A stretch of 64,000 nucleotides of DNA from Lachnospiraceae bacterium. GTDB taxonomy: Bacteria > Bacillota > Clostridia > Lachnospirales > Lachnospiraceae. Shown piece by piece: positions 25,589 to 34,678 of the stretch. The notes beneath the pieces were generated by a model. The model was given only the letters and a program-made list of their open reading frames with translations. It was not told the origin of the DNA and searched no databases. The DNA is taken from positions 23,739 through 87,738 of the forward strand of contig JAAVZR010000012.1 in assembly GCA_022791755.1 (NCBI GenBank). The letters run 5' to 3'. The number at the start of each line of letters is the position of its first letter. The first letter of the stretch is position 1. Made by a program: the position numbers and the translations under genes.

Positions 25589-26857
25589 ATGAAAGGAAAC
25601 AATCGCATTGGAAAGCCTTTCCGGTTTCTATATTCCATGAAATCCGGTATTGTGATACTGGTCCTGATCGTGGCGGCCTGCACAGCGGGCAGCCTGATTC
25701 TTCAGGAACAGATCCCGGCTTACTATGAGATGAATTATGGCGGCGCTGCCCGCTGGATTATGGCTTTTGGACTGGACCGGGTGTTCACATCCTGGTGGTT
25801 TCTGGTTCTGACCGGCCTGCTCTGCATCAATCTGACGCTGTGCAGCGTCGTTCGTTTCGGCGTGATATGGCGGGAGAGCGGCCGGTATAATCTGGAGGAC
25901 AGAAAGCAGAAGCTGGCCCGCAGCCTGGAGGGAGCGGATGAGGCGGATATTGTCTGGGAGTACCGGCGCCGCCGCAGGGCCGGACTGTGGGGGCCATGGC
26001 TTTGCCATGTGGGTATGCTTCTTCTGATCGCTGGTTTTGCCCTGGGGGAGCGTTTTGGGCTGGAGTCCTATGTCTATGGGGTGCCGGGACAGGAAAAAGA
26101 GCTGGAAGGGACCGGCTACGTGGTGCGGATCGATGATTTCAGGATCGAGCTGCGGGAGGACGAGACGGTAGAGCAGTATACGGCATCTCTCACGGTGCGG
26201 GAGACGGATACGGGCCGTCAGGTTTCCGGCATGGCTCAGGTGAATCACCCCATGGACGCTTTTGGGATGCGGGTCTATCAGAATTCCACCGGCTGGGCCT
26301 GTCAGGTGGATGTATACCAAAAGGAGACGCTTGAGGAAAGCCGGCTTCTGTGTACCGGAGAGATCCTGACCCCGGAGTCCGCGCCGGAAGTTTCCCTGGT
26401 GTTTCAGAAGTTCTATCCGGATTTTGCCTATACGGAGCAGGGGGCGGTTTCCGTCAGCTCCCGGCTGGATAATCCCTGCGCCGCCTTTACCCTGTACTAT
26501 GACGGAAAGGCAATAGCCTCGGATGTGGTAGGCGTGGGATACGAGATCATAGCCGAACCGTACCGTTTTGTGTTTCGTGATCCGCAGCCCTATACGCTGA
26601 TACAGGTTCTGCGTGATCCGTTTCAGTGGCTGGCCGGTCTGGGAGGAGCTTTGCTCCTGATATCCCTCTTCCTGTGCTTTTATTTCCGGCCGGAAGAGTG
26701 GTGCAGCGCCCGCACCGGAGACGGAAGAGAATATTCCTGGTATCACAGCCGGGGAACGGTCCGTATCCGAGCTGAGGAGCCCATCGGGGGAAATGATACA
26801 ATAGAGAGTGTGGACGGCAGCCCGGAAGACGGCATGGAAAAGGGAGGGACGAGATGA
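25589..26857 (+). CDS. resB: ResB-family cytochrome c biogenesis protein
   Basis: A 422-residue System II cytochrome c synthesis protein. It has N-terminal helices (IVILVLIVAACTAGSLILQ, WWFLVLTGLLCINLTLC), a further helix (CHVGMLLLIAGFALGERFG), a large extracytoplasmic domain with QVNHPMDAFGMRVYQNS, and a C-terminal helix (LAGLGGALLLISLFLCFYF). With CcsA it carries heme across the membrane and attaches it to CxxCH apocytochromes. ATG 25589 is chosen for GGAGGGAG upstream. It overlaps ccsA by 4 nt. Its only visible client is NrfA. Confidence 0.88.
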   Translation: MKGNNRIGKPFRFLYSMKSGIVILVLIVAACTAGSLILQEQIPAYYEMNYGGAARWIMAFGLDRVFTSWWFLVLTGLLCINLTLCSVVRFGVIWRESGRYNLEDRKQKLARSLEGADEADIVWEYRRRRRAGLWGPWLCHVGMLLLIAGFALGERFGLESYVYGVPGQEKELEGTGYVVRIDDFRIELREDETVEQYTASLTVRETDTGRQVSGMAQVNHPMDAFGMRVYQNSTGWACQVDVYQKETLEESRLLCTGEILTPESAPEVSLVFQKFYPDFAYTEQGAVSVSSRLDNPCAAFTLYYDGKAIASDVVGVGYEIIAEPYRFVFRDPQPYTLIQVLRDPFQWLAGLGGALLLISLFLCFYFRPEEWCSARTGDGREYSWYHSRGTVRIRAEEPIGGNDTIESVDGSPEDGMEKGGTR

Positions 26858-27684
26858 CGGCGGAGAGATTTTTGCAGGCGGAGAATGTGCTGTTTACGGC
26901 GGCTGTGGCAGGATATCTGGCAGCTACGGCGCTGTACTTTGTGTTTTTTGCCATAAAGAAAGAGGGACCCGGGCGGTGGGCCGGGCATGTGTTCATGGCG
27001 GCCTTTGGTCTGCATACCCTGGCTATGCTGCTGCGGGGAATCGGAGCCGGACGCCTGCCTCTGACCAACCAGTATGAATTTGCCACCAGCTTTGCCTGGG
27101 GGATTTCTCTGTGCTATCTGGTGTTTATGGCAAAATACCGGTTCCGGGCGCTGGGGGCGTTCGTGGCACCGGTGATTTTCCTGATTATCGGATATGCCGC
27201 CATGCAGAGCAGGGAGGTGCGGGAGCTGATGCCGGCTCTTAAGAGCAACTGGCTGGCGATCCATGTGTCCACAGCGATCATTTCCTACGGGGCTTTCGGA
27301 GTGGCTTTTGGCGTATCCATGGTATATCTGGTTCGCGGCAGGATGAGGGAGGATGAATTTCACCGCCGGGAAATGCCGGATCTGGAGAAGCTGGATATGA
27401 TCAGCTACCGGGCCGTTTCTCTGGGATTTCTGTTTCTGACGCTGGTGATTGTAACGGGAGCCATCTGGGCGGAGAGGGCATGGGGCCGGTACTGGTCCTG
27501 GGATCCGAAGGAGACATGGTCGCTGATTACATGGATCATCTATGCTCTGTATCTGCATGTGCGGCTCTCCAGGGGTTGGCAGGGCAAGAAGGCGGCCTGG
27601 TTTGCCGTGGTGGGTTTTATCTGTGTGGTCTTTACCTATATCGGGGTGAATACGCTGATTCCGGGGATTCACAGCTATGCATAG
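26854..27684 (+). CDS. ccsA: CcsA/ResC-type heme handling protein
   Basis: A 276-residue membrane protein with about eight helices and the WWD-type heme motif, here WAERAWGRYWSWDPKETW. The conserved His residues flanking it appear as MAAFGLHTLAML and IYALYLHVRLSRGW, with SNWLAIHVSTAIISYGAF as the first P-His. It is the second half of the System II cytochrome c synthetase with ResB, to which its start is coupled (ATGA). Expression with nrfA fits the need to mature a pentaheme CxxCK/CxxCH protein. Confidence 0.92.
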   Translation: MTAERFLQAENVLFTAAVAGYLAATALYFVFFAIKKEGPGRWAGHVFMAAFGLHTLAMLLRGIGAGRLPLTNQYEFATSFAWGISLCYLVFMAKYRFRALGAFVAPVIFLIIGYAAMQSREVRELMPALKSNWLAIHVSTAIISYGAFGVAFGVSMVYLVRGRMREDEFHRREMPDLEKLDMISYRAVSLGFLFLTLVIVTGAIWAERAWGRYWSWDPKETWSLITWIIYALYLHVRLSRGWQGKKAAWFAVVGFICVVFTYIGVNTLIPGIHSYA

Positions 27685-28543
27685 CGAAGTGCGTTTGAAC
27701 AAATTTTTAAGCGACGCCGGTGTCTGCTCCCGGCGGGAGGCGGACCGGCTGACGGAAAGCGGCCGGGTCACCGTGGACGGAAGGCCGGCCGAACCGGGGC
27801 AGAAGGTGCGAAAGGATCAGCGGGTTGTGGTGGATGGCCGGCCGGTGGAGTCGCAGGAAAAAAAGGTGATACTGGCGGTCAATAAGCCGGTGGGGGTGGT
27901 CTGCACGGCCAGCCAAAAGGACCGTGCTCCCAATATCGTGGAGATGGTTCGGTATCCGTCCCGGGTGTATCCGGTGGGACGGCTGGATAAGGATTCCGAG
28001 GGACTGATTCTGATGACCAACGACGGAGCACTGATGAATGGCCTTTTGCGGGCGGCAGGGGGGCATGAGAAGGAATATCTGGTGGAGATCGACCGGCCGG
28101 TGACGGAGGGATTTATAAAAGGCATGGCGGCCGGTGTGCCGGTGCTGGGGCAGATTACGCGTCCCTGTATCGTCCGGCGGGCAGGGAAAAACCGGTTTCG
28201 CATCATTCTGACTCAGGGACTGAATCGTCAGATCCGCAGAATGTGCGAATATTTCGACTGCCGGGTGGTTAGATTGAGACGGGAACGGATCGTCAATATC
28301 CGTCTGGAAGGTCTCTCTCAGGGGGCATGGCGTGAGCTGACGCCACAGGAGGAGAGCGAACTGAGGCGTATACTGGCACAGGCAGGGAGTAAGACAGGAA
28401 AGAAGGAGGACAGAAAGGTCCATGGAGCAGAAACTGGAGCGAATAAAGGAACTGACAGGACTTTTAAACCGGGCCGCCAGGGCGTATTATCAGGAAAACC
28501 GCGAGATCATGCCCAATGTGGAGTACGACCGCCTCTACGATGA
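27677..28543 (+). CDS. RsuA/RluB/RluF-type rRNA pseudouridine synthase
   Basis: A 288-residue synthase with an N-terminal S4 RNA-binding domain (RLNKFLSDAGVCSRREADRLTESGRVTVDG) and the catalytic motif VGRLDKDSEGLILMTNDG holding the essential Asp. LTQGLNRQIRRMCEYFDCRVVRLRRERI is typical of the RluF subgroup, which modifies 23S rRNA; target base is inferred. The start overlaps the end of ccsA by 8 nt. Its C-terminus runs 122 nt into ligA in another frame, and that last basic, low-complexity 40 residues lies past the conserved fold. Confidence 0.88.
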   Translation: MHSEVRLNKFLSDAGVCSRREADRLTESGRVTVDGRPAEPGQKVRKDQRVVVDGRPVESQEKKVILAVNKPVGVVCTASQKDRAPNIVEMVRYPSRVYPVGRLDKDSEGLILMTNDGALMNGLLRAAGGHEKEYLVEIDRPVTEGFIKGMAAGVPVLGQITRPCIVRRAGKNRFRIILTQGLNRQIRRMCEYFDCRVVRLRRERIVNIRLEGLSQGAWRELTPQEESELRRILAQAGSKTGKKEDRKVHGAETGANKGTDRTFKPGRQGVLSGKPRDHAQCGVRPPLR

Positions 28544-30380
28544 GCTGAAGGCGCTGGAGAGCGAGACGGGGGTGACGCTCTCAGGCAGTCCCACGGCCAT
28601 GGTGGGCTATGAGATTCTCAGCGAGCTGCCAAAGGAGCGCCATGCAGCTGCCATGCTGTCGCTTGATAAGACGAAGGATGTGGAGGCTCTAAAGGACTGG
28701 CTGGGAGATCGGGAGGGGATTTTGTCCTGGAAATTAGACGGTCTGACGATCGTGCTGACCTATCAGGACGGCGAACTGTATAAGGCGGTCACCCGGGGCA
28801 ATGGCGAGACCGGCGAGGTGGTGACTGCCAATGCCAGAGCCTTTGAGAATGTACCTCTTCGCATTCCCCACAGGGGAGAGGTGGTGCTGCGGGGCGAGGC
28901 GGTAATCCGCTATTCGGATTTCGAGAAGATCAATGAGGAGATCGGCGACGCGGACAGCCGTTATAAGAATCCGCGCAACCTTTGCAGCGGCTCGGTCAGA
29001 CAGCTAAACAGTCAGATCACGTCAGGGCGTCATGTACGTTTTTATGCTTTTTTTCTCGTTTCGGCGGAGAACGCAGATTTTGAAAACTCCCGGGAAAACC
29101 AGTTCCTCTGGCTGAAGGCACAGGGGTTTGACGTGGTGGAATACAGAAAGGTGGATGCAAAAAGCGTGGAAGCGGGAGTGCAGGCCTTTGCCTCGGCGGT
29201 GGAGAAAAACGACGTGCCGTCGGATGGGCTGGTTCTGTGCTTTGAGGATATCGCCTACGGCGAAGGTCTGGGGAGGACAGCCAAGTTTCCGCGTCATTCC
29301 ATTGCCTTTAAATGGGAGGATGAGCTGGGAGAGACCCGCCTTCGTTATATTGAATGGAGTCCGTCCCGCACCGGTCTGATCAATCCGGTGGCGGTATTTG
29401 AGCCGGTGGAGCTGGAGGGGACCACAGTGAGCCGCGCCAGTGTCCACAATATCAGTATCTTAAAGGAGTTGGCCCTGGGAGAGGGAGATACGATCACGGT
29501 CTATAAGGCCAATATGATTATTCCTCAGATCGCGGAAAATAAGACGAGAAGCGGCCCTGTGGAGATCCCTTCCCTCTGCCCTGTCTGCGGCGGCCCCACG
29601 AAGATTTTGGCCGAGGGGGATGCGCAGACGCTGCACTGCATGAATCCGGAGTGCCAGGCTAAGAGAGTAAAACGCTTTGCCCTCTTTGCCAGCCGGGATG
29701 CGCTGAATATCGACGGCCTGTCAGAGGCTACGCTGGAGAAGCTGATCGGAATCGGCGCCGTGAAGGAGGCGGCGGACCTGTTCTGCCTGGAGGAGCACAG
29801 GGACGCGGTGGTGGCTCTGGAGGGGTTCGGGGAAAAATCGTTCGACAATCTGTGTCAGGCAGCCATCCGGGCGTCGCAGACGACGCTGCCGCGCCTCATC
29901 TACGGGCTGGGAATCGCAAATATCGGTCCGGCCAATGCCCGTATGATCTGTCGTGCCTTTGACTATGATCTTGACCAGATTATGGCGGCCGACAGAGAGG
30001 AGCTGGCGGCGGTGGATGGGATCGGTCCGGTGATCGCGGATGCCTTTGCCGCATATTTTGAATCGGAGAAAAACAGAGAGAGCCTTGCGCATATCCTTTC
30101 GCACCTGACGATTCAGAAGGAGGAGACAGGCAGCGATCAGTCTCTGGCTGGACAGATCTATGTGATCACGGGGTCGCTGACGCAGTTTGCCAACCGGGAT
30201 CAGCTCAAAGCATATATCGAGGAGCGGGGCGGAAAGGTGACAGGCTCCGTCACTGGTAAGACTACGTATCTGATTAACAACGACAGTACATCGAATTCTT
30301 CCAAAAATAAAAAAGCCAGAGAGCTGGGGGTCGCTATTCTCACCGAAGAAGAATTCTTAAACAGCATGAAAGGGGAGTAA
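28422..30380 (+). CDS. ligA: NAD-dependent DNA ligase LigA
   Basis: A 652-residue ligase for nick sealing in replication and repair. Order: domain Ia (NAD binding, [10 protein letters not shown]), adenylation domain with Lys104 in [13 protein letters not shown] fold, a Cys4 zinc finger (CPVCGG ... CMNPEC), HhH repeats, and a C-terminal BRCT domain ([34 protein letters not shown] region, residues 575-610). ATG 28422 is preceded by GGACAGAAAGG. The gene overlaps the preceding pseudouridine synthase by 122 nt. Sequence is shorter in places than the E. coli enzyme, but no key motif is missing. Confidence 0.93.
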   Translation: MEQKLERIKELTGLLNRAARAYYQENREIMPNVEYDRLYDELKALESETGVTLSGSPTAMVGYEILSELPKERHAAAMLSLDKTKDVEALKDWLGDREGILSWKLDGLTIVLTYQDGELYKAVTRGNGETGEVVTANARAFENVPLRIPHRGEVVLRGEAVIRYSDFEKINEEIGDADSRYKNPRNLCSGSVRQLNSQITSGRHVRFYAFFLVSAENADFENSRENQFLWLKAQGFDVVEYRKVDAKSVEAGVQAFASAVEKNDVPSDGLVLCFEDIAYGEGLGRTAKFPRHSIAFKWEDELGETRLRYIEWSPSRTGLINPVAVFEPVELEGTTVSRASVHNISILKELALGEGDTITVYKANMIIPQIAENKTRSGPVEIPSLCPVCGGPTKILAEGDAQTLHCMNPECQAKRVKRFALFASRDALNIDGLSEATLEKLIGIGAVKEAADLFCLEEHRDAVVALEGFGEKSFDNLCQAAIRASQTTLPRLIYGLGIANIGPANARMICRAFDYDLDQIMAADREELAAVDGIGPVIADAFAAYFESEKNRESLAHILSHLTIQKEETGSDQSLAGQIYVITGSLTQFANRDQLKAYIEERGGKVTGSVTGKTTYLINNDSTSNSSKNKKARELGVAILTEEEFLNSMKGE

Positions 30381-30381
30381 T

Positions 30382-31287
30382 ATGCCGGTTAAAGTACAGA
30401 ATGGCCTTCCGGCCAGAATGGTGTTGGAGAAGGAGAATATCTTTCTGATGGACGAGAGCCGTGCCATGACTCAGGATATCCGTCCTCTGCGGATTCTCAT
30501 TCTGAACCTGATGCCGGTGAAAGAGGAGACGGAGACACAGCTTTTGCGTGCCTTGTCCAATACGCCGCTTCAGCTGGAGCTGGAGCTGATGCGTATGTCC
30601 AGCCATGAGTCGACCCATACCTCATCGATGCATCTGAACACATTTTATACGACCTTTGGCCAGGTGGCATTGCAGCATTACGATGGAATGATTATCACCG
30701 GAGCGCCGGTGGAACAGATGGAATTTGAACAGGTGGATTACTGGGAAGAGCTCCGCACGGTCATGGACTGGAGCACCACCCATGTGACGTCGGTCCTCCA
30801 TATCTGTTGGGGAGCTCAGGCAGGACTGTACCATCACTACGGAATCCCCAAATATAAGCTTCCACAGAAGCTGTCCGGAATCTATACCCAGAAGGTGTTA
30901 AACCGGCTGATCCCTCTGGTGAGAGGCTTTGACGATGAATTTAAGGCTCCCCATTCCCGCTATACCGGAAACAGGAGAGCGGACATCCTTGCCAGGCCGG
31001 AGCTTTTGCTTCTGGCAGAGTCGGAGGAGGCGGGCCCTTTTCTGGCGATGAATCAGGATGGCAGCCGGATCTTTGTCATGGGTCATCCGGAATATGACCG
31101 GGATACGCTCAAGGGCGAATATCTCAGGGATGTGAGCCGTGGCCTGAATCCCCGGATCCCGGAAAACTATTTTGAGGAGGACGACCCGGAGAAACCTGTG
31201 AAGCTGAGCTGGCGGGTCCATGCCAATACGCTGTACACAAATTGGCTCAATTACTACGTCTACCAGGTAACGCCGTATCAGTGGTGA
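30382..31287 (+). CDS. metA: homoserine O-acetyltransferase (MetA family)
   Basis: A 301-residue MetA enzyme that activates homoserine for methionine synthesis. The nucleophile is Cys142 in [19 protein letters not shown], and [14 protein letters not shown] holds the catalytic His/Glu region. Residue 111 is Glu (GAPVEQ), the residue reported to favour acetyl-CoA over succinyl-CoA in this family, so I call it an acetyltransferase. It starts one base after the ligA stop behind AAAGGGGAG. No S-box or other methionine riboswitch is visible upstream, so regulation is unclear. Confidence 0.92.
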   Translation: MPVKVQNGLPARMVLEKENIFLMDESRAMTQDIRPLRILILNLMPVKEETETQLLRALSNTPLQLELELMRMSSHESTHTSSMHLNTFYTTFGQVALQHYDGMIITGAPVEQMEFEQVDYWEELRTVMDWSTTHVTSVLHICWGAQAGLYHHYGIPKYKLPQKLSGIYTQKVLNRLIPLVRGFDDEFKAPHSRYTGNRRADILARPELLLLAESEEAGPFLAMNQDGSRIFVMGHPEYDRDTLKGEYLRDVSRGLNPRIPENYFEEDDPEKPVKLSWRVHANTLYTNWLNYYVYQVTPYQW

Positions 31288-31297
31288 GGGAATGCGG

Positions 31298-32371
31298 ATG
31301 GCGGAAGGAAAAAGACGCACCCCCGTATACCTGGCGGCAGGGCTTCTGGCTGTGCTGTGCCTTCTTTGCGGTTGTCAGAGGGAGGATGGAAAGGAACCGG
31401 ACAGCAGTCGGATCAACGGAGCGGAGGGATATGAATCCTGGTCCGGGACGAATACGGGATCCCAGGAAACACAGACGCAAGTCGATAGCAGCGAGGAGGA
31501 GCAAGCGCTTCGGACAGAGTGGGAAAGCCTGCCAGAGGTATGCCATAAGCTGGTGGCTGTTCAGCCTGTTCTTGATATGAAACAGGCTGTAATATCGGTG
31601 ATGGGACTCGGAGATGACGAGATTCGGATACAGACGTCCGAGATGGTCCGTGTGGATGGGGGCTACAGGGAGCAGTTCTTTCTGGAAACAGAGGAGATCG
31701 TCTGTAGCTGGTATGGGACAGAGAGCTGGATGAGCTGTCAGATAGAGCGTCCTCTGGAAAATGTGGATTATGAGACGGCCAGGAAGCAGGCAGACGAGGC
31801 GGCAGAGCGTCTTGGCTGGAATTTGATAAGGGTGCCGGACGGGGACGTGGTGGAAGAGAATCAGATCGTTTTCCGGTATGGCTATACTTATAAGGGGATG
31901 GAGATATCGCCGGATTGTCGTGTGCTTTGGACATCCGGCTATCCGGACAATATAATTGGGGGAAAGGGTCCCTGTGTGGAGATCACTGTCACAGGAGGGG
32001 GAATTCTGGCTGTCTGGATCGACGCAGCGTGGCAGGTGGAAGAGGAGCAGGAGAACTATATGCCGCAGAGGGATTTTATCAGCGGAGAAAAGCTGTATCA
32101 GGCGGTCCGGGCCTGCCTTCTTGATTTCGGGGAGGACTTTGAAACGAGTATCACACAGGCGGATGTGATGAAAGAAAGTACATTGATGTATTTGTCGTAT
32201 CAGTATAATGAGCAGATGCTTTTTCTGCCGGTGTTCCGGGTGAGCGGGGAGGTTGTACAGGAGGATGGCTGGACAGCGCGCTTTTGCCTGTATGTGGATG
32301 CTGTGACAGCACATATCTACGGCGTCCGGTCGCCTGACTGGCCGGGTAGGGAGGAGATCTCATATCCGTGA
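31298..32371 (+). CDS. putative lipoprotein of unknown function
   Basis: A 357-residue exported protein. The signal peptide has lipobox LLCGC (lipid anchor on Cys), followed by a Ser/Gln/Thr/Glu-rich linker (to about residue 60). The remainder is a soluble mixed alpha/beta domain of about 300 residues with no motif I recognise. It has W-rich segments (VCSWYGTESWMSCQIE, GEVVQEDGWTARFCLYVDAVTAH). ATG 31298 is chosen over ATG 31292 because GTGAGGG is better spaced. It lies between metA and the thrE pair, all on one strand with short gaps, so co-transcription is likely, but its role is unknown. Confidence 0.75.
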   Translation: MAEGKRRTPVYLAAGLLAVLCLLCGCQREDGKEPDSSRINGAEGYESWSGTNTGSQETQTQVDSSEEEQALRTEWESLPEVCHKLVAVQPVLDMKQAVISVMGLGDDEIRIQTSEMVRVDGGYREQFFLETEEIVCSWYGTESWMSCQIERPLENVDYETARKQADEAAERLGWNLIRVPDGDVVEENQIVFRYGYTYKGMEISPDCRVLWTSGYPDNIIGGKGPCVEITVTGGGILAVWIDAAWQVEEEQENYMPQRDFISGEKLYQAVRACLLDFGEDFETSITQADVMKESTLMYLSYQYNEQMLFLPVFRVSGEVVQEDGWTARFCLYVDAVTAHIYGVRSPDWPGREEISYP

Positions 32372-32407
32372 GAGTCTGTGCAGGACAGAACGAAGGAGAA
32401 TGAAGTT

Positions 32408-33211
32408 ATGGAAAGCGGGGAAGACAGGGCAGCCCGGTCTAAGGAGGCGACGGTCCTGGAGACAGCCATGGAGGCGGGTCATATTCTTCTGGAAAACGGA
32501 GCCGAGATATTCCGGGTAGAGGAGACGATGGATCGGATCTGTAATTATTTCGGCGTGCCGGAACGGAATTTTTTCGTGCTGAGCAACGGGATATTTACCA
32601 CAGGAGGAAGCATGCCGGACAGGCGCTATGCTAGGGTCCGTCATATCCCGGTGAAAGGAACGCAGCTAAATAAGGTGGTGGCTGTGAATCAGCTGTCCCG
32701 GGAGGTGGAGGAGGGCCGCTATACCATAGAAGAGGTCTGGGCACGGTTGGAAGAGATCCGGCGGATGCCGGGCAAGACGGTCCGTATGCAGATCCTGGCC
32801 TCCGGCGTGGGGAGCGCATGCTTTTGCTATCTCTTCGGCGGCAGCCTGGCCGACAGCGGAGCGGCCTTTGCGGCAGGTCTGGTTCTGTATGCGTTTGTGT
32901 TAAAGGTCAGCGGGCCGCATCTGTCCAAGATCATGGGCAATCTGTGTGGAGGCGCGCTGGTGACATTCCTCTGTATTCTGTGCTATCGTCTGGGATTTGG
33001 AGATAATATGAATCATATGATTATCGGCTCTATCATTCCTCTGGTACCGGGAGTTCCCTTTACCAACGGAATCCGGGATATCGCAGACGGGGATTATATC
33101 TCAGGTGCGGTGCGTTTGTTGGATGCCATGCTGGTCTTTCTGTGCGTGGCCATCGGGGTGGGCGTCATGTTCATGATCTATCAGAGAGTCGTGGGAGGAG
33201 TGCTGCTATGA
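32408..33211 (+). CDS. threonine/serine exporter, ThrE N-terminal-type subunit
   Basis: A 267-residue membrane protein of the DUF1212/ThrE family. The soluble N-terminus has the conserved ETAMEAGHILLENGAEIFRVEETM, and about five helices follow, with IIGSIIPLVPGVPFTNGIRDI as the family motif. In split systems it pairs with a small ThrE_2 protein to export threonine or serine. ATG 32408 is chosen for AAGGAG 9 nt upstream. It overlaps the next gene (ATGA at 33208-33211). Confidence 0.88.
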   Translation: MESGEDRAARSKEATVLETAMEAGHILLENGAEIFRVEETMDRICNYFGVPERNFFVLSNGIFTTGGSMPDRRYARVRHIPVKGTQLNKVVAVNQLSREVEEGRYTIEEVWARLEEIRRMPGKTVRMQILASGVGSACFCYLFGGSLADSGAAFAAGLVLYAFVLKVSGPHLSKIMGNLCGGALVTFLCILCYRLGFGDNMNHMIIGSIIPLVPGVPFTNGIRDIADGDYISGAVRLLDAMLVFLCVAIGVGVMFMIYQRVVGGVLL

Positions 33212-33654
33212 TCGGTCAGACAGTGGCAGCGGCGGTGGGAACGATAGCTTTTTCCCTGCTGTATAATGTGCCGAAGAAATATTATGTCTACTGTGGAATA
33301 ACCGGAGGCTCCGGCTGGTTTTTATATTCCTTGCTGACCCGATATGCAGGGGCCACAGCCACGGAAGCCACTTTCTTTGCCACCGTGCTGGTAATCGTGA
33401 TGTCCCGTTTTTTTGCGGTGTGGGAGAGATGCCCTGTGACAGTGTTTCTGATATCGGGTATTTTTCCGCTGGTGCCGGGAGCCGGGATATACTGGACGGC
33501 TTATTATCTGGTAACCAATGAACTGCGTCTGGCTCTGATGAATGGATTTGCGGCCTTGAAGGCGGCGGTGGCGATTGTGCTGGGAATCGTGCTGGTTTTT
33601 GAGATTCCCTATGGAGTTTTTCGGATAAAAAGAGGCGGGAAGAGCCGTAGATGA
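33208..33654 (+). CDS. threonine/serine exporter, small ThrE_2-type subunit
   Basis: A 148-residue membrane protein with four to five helices. AFSLLYNVPKKYYVYCGITGGSGWF and the loop GIFPLVPGAGIYWTAYYLV match the DUF3815/ThrE_2 half of split exporters. It is translationally coupled to the larger subunit by a 4-nt overlap behind GGGAGGAG. The two together correspond to one full-length ThrE. Substrate is inferred from family. Confidence 0.87.
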   Translation: MIGQTVAAAVGTIAFSLLYNVPKKYYVYCGITGGSGWFLYSLLTRYAGATATEATFFATVLVIVMSRFFAVWERCPVTVFLISGIFPLVPGAGIYWTAYYLVTNELRLALMNGFAALKAAVAIVLGIVLVFEIPYGVFRIKRGGKSRR

Positions 33655-33706
33655 CGGCGGTCTTCCTGCCTTGTCTTTTCCTGATGATTCCGGCTCTTTC
33701 AGAACT

Positions 33707-33934
33707 TTATTTTTTCAGCATGCCCGCCACCTTTTTGACTGTGTCGGCAGATACGCCGACTTTCTGGGCGATAGCTTCAAAATCCACCTTACTGAGATCA
33801 ATCTTACCGATCAGTTCTTTGATCTGCCGGAGCTTCTGATCGTCCAGACCATCCTCCAGGCCTACTTTAGCTAACAGCTTTTCATCCAGATCCGTCTTGT
33901 CCAGAATGTTTTCCAGGTTATCAAACAGTGACAT
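33707..33934 (-). CDS. small acidic/basic helical protein, 75 aa
   Basis: A 75-residue soluble protein (MSLFDNLENILDKTDLDEKL start, ending VSADTVKKVAGMLKK). It has alternating acidic and basic residues and a VGVSADTVKKVAG segment that looks like a short helix-turn-helix, but it is too short to assign. AAGGAGGA lies 8 nt before the start. It is driven by a promoter (33960-33988) that is nearly identical to those of two other small genes in the window. Function unknown. Confidence 0.75.
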   Translation of the reverse strand: MSLFDNLENILDKTDLDEKLLAKVGLEDGLDDQKLRQIKELIGKIDLSKVDFEAIAQKVGVSADTVKKVAGMLKK

Positions 33935-33959
33935 GGTTCTGTCCTCCTTGTTTTTTCTT

Positions 33960-33988
33960 ATTATACCTTATCGGAGGAAGTCCGTCTA
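33960..33988 (-). promoter_or_regulatory. conserved dyad promoter, copy 1
   Basis: On the minus strand TAGACG (33988-33983), 17-nt spacer, TATAAT (33965-33960). The spacer reads GACTTCCTCCGATAAGG. The CGGAC/TCCG parts form an imperfect dyad inside the spacer. It drives the 75-aa gene. Nearly identical promoters occur at 52714-52742 and 54100-54128. Confidence 0.75.
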
Positions 33989-34031
33989 CCCCTGTAAAGG
34001 GAATTGAGGTAAGGGGAGTCGAGGAAGGGAC

Positions 34032-34179
34032 GCCAGGGGGCATCGAAATATCCTGACCGGGCGCGCTCCCGCTCTGTGCAGGAGGCAGCGGTTCTAAGCT
34101 CGCGCATCGCTGCCGCTCCCGCTCACTAAGAACCGGCGTCCTGCAAAGGCCCGGACAGAATATCCCGATGCCCCCTGGC
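34032..34179. repeat. 148-bp palindromic element P1
   Basis: The outer arms GCCAGGGGGCATCG (34032-34045) and CGATGCCCCCTGGC (34166-34179) pair perfectly, and the stem continues imperfectly inwards to CCGGG/CCCGG. The core (about 34062-34153) is shared, in the opposite orientation, with element P2. It lies in a gene-free stretch of 744 nt (33935-34678). No ORF can be supported in it. Confidence 0.85.
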
Positions 34180-34398
34180 TGTGAGCTCCCGCGTCTTTGC
34201 TTTAACCTTCAAGATCTCAAATCCCAACTCAGCCCCCATCGTCACAGCCCGGCGTCATAACATCTCATCCGAATCCACCGTCTCCTTCCATAACAAACCC
34301 CGGAACCGGCAGCCAGTCCCCTTCACAGCAGTCAAATCTCGCACACTCTTTACAAATCAACCATACCAGATGCCACAAAGCCATAGATCCATGAAAAT

Positions 34399-34487
34399 CG
34401 CAAAAGAGTACCCAAAAGCATCAAATAAAAACTTGCAGGCCCACAGCGGCTGCCCCCTGCGGGGTACGGGGTGAAGGCAAAGAAACA
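34399..34487 (+). repeat. dispersed intergenic repeat, copy B
   Basis: CGCAAAAGAGTACCCAAAAG followed by CATCAAATAAAAACTTGCAG and GCCCACAGCGGCTGCCCCCT matches copy A (18689-18769), and its first 35 nt match copy C (52795-52832). It leads straight into element P2, just as copy A leads into a simple hairpin. Confidence 0.75.
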
Positions 34488-34635
34488 GCCCGGTTCCTGA
34501 GGGGATTCCCGGCCGGACCCTTGCAGGACGCCGGCGCTTAGTGAGCGCGAGCGGAAGCGAAGCGCGAACTTAGAGCCGCTGCCTCCTGCACGGAGCGGGA
34601 GCGTGTCCGGCCGGGAATCCCCTCAGGAATTGGGC
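34488..34635. repeat. 148-bp palindromic element P2
   Basis: The outer arms are 31 bp: GCCCGGTTCCTGAGGGGATT and on to CCGGCCGGAC (34488-34518), against the complement at 34605-34635. Two non-Watson-Crick positions are G-T, so the RNA stem would be complete. The core matches P1 reversed, about 82 of 93 bases by eye. The total length equals P1. Confidence 0.85.
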
Positions 34636-34678
34636 GTCCCCCTCCTCCCCCCCTCTCCCCGCAAACAGCCGTCCCCTT

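Noticed and set aside
31247..32314. 355-residue minus-strand frame
   Set aside because: Antisense to the lipoprotein gene, which has a clear signal peptide and RBS.
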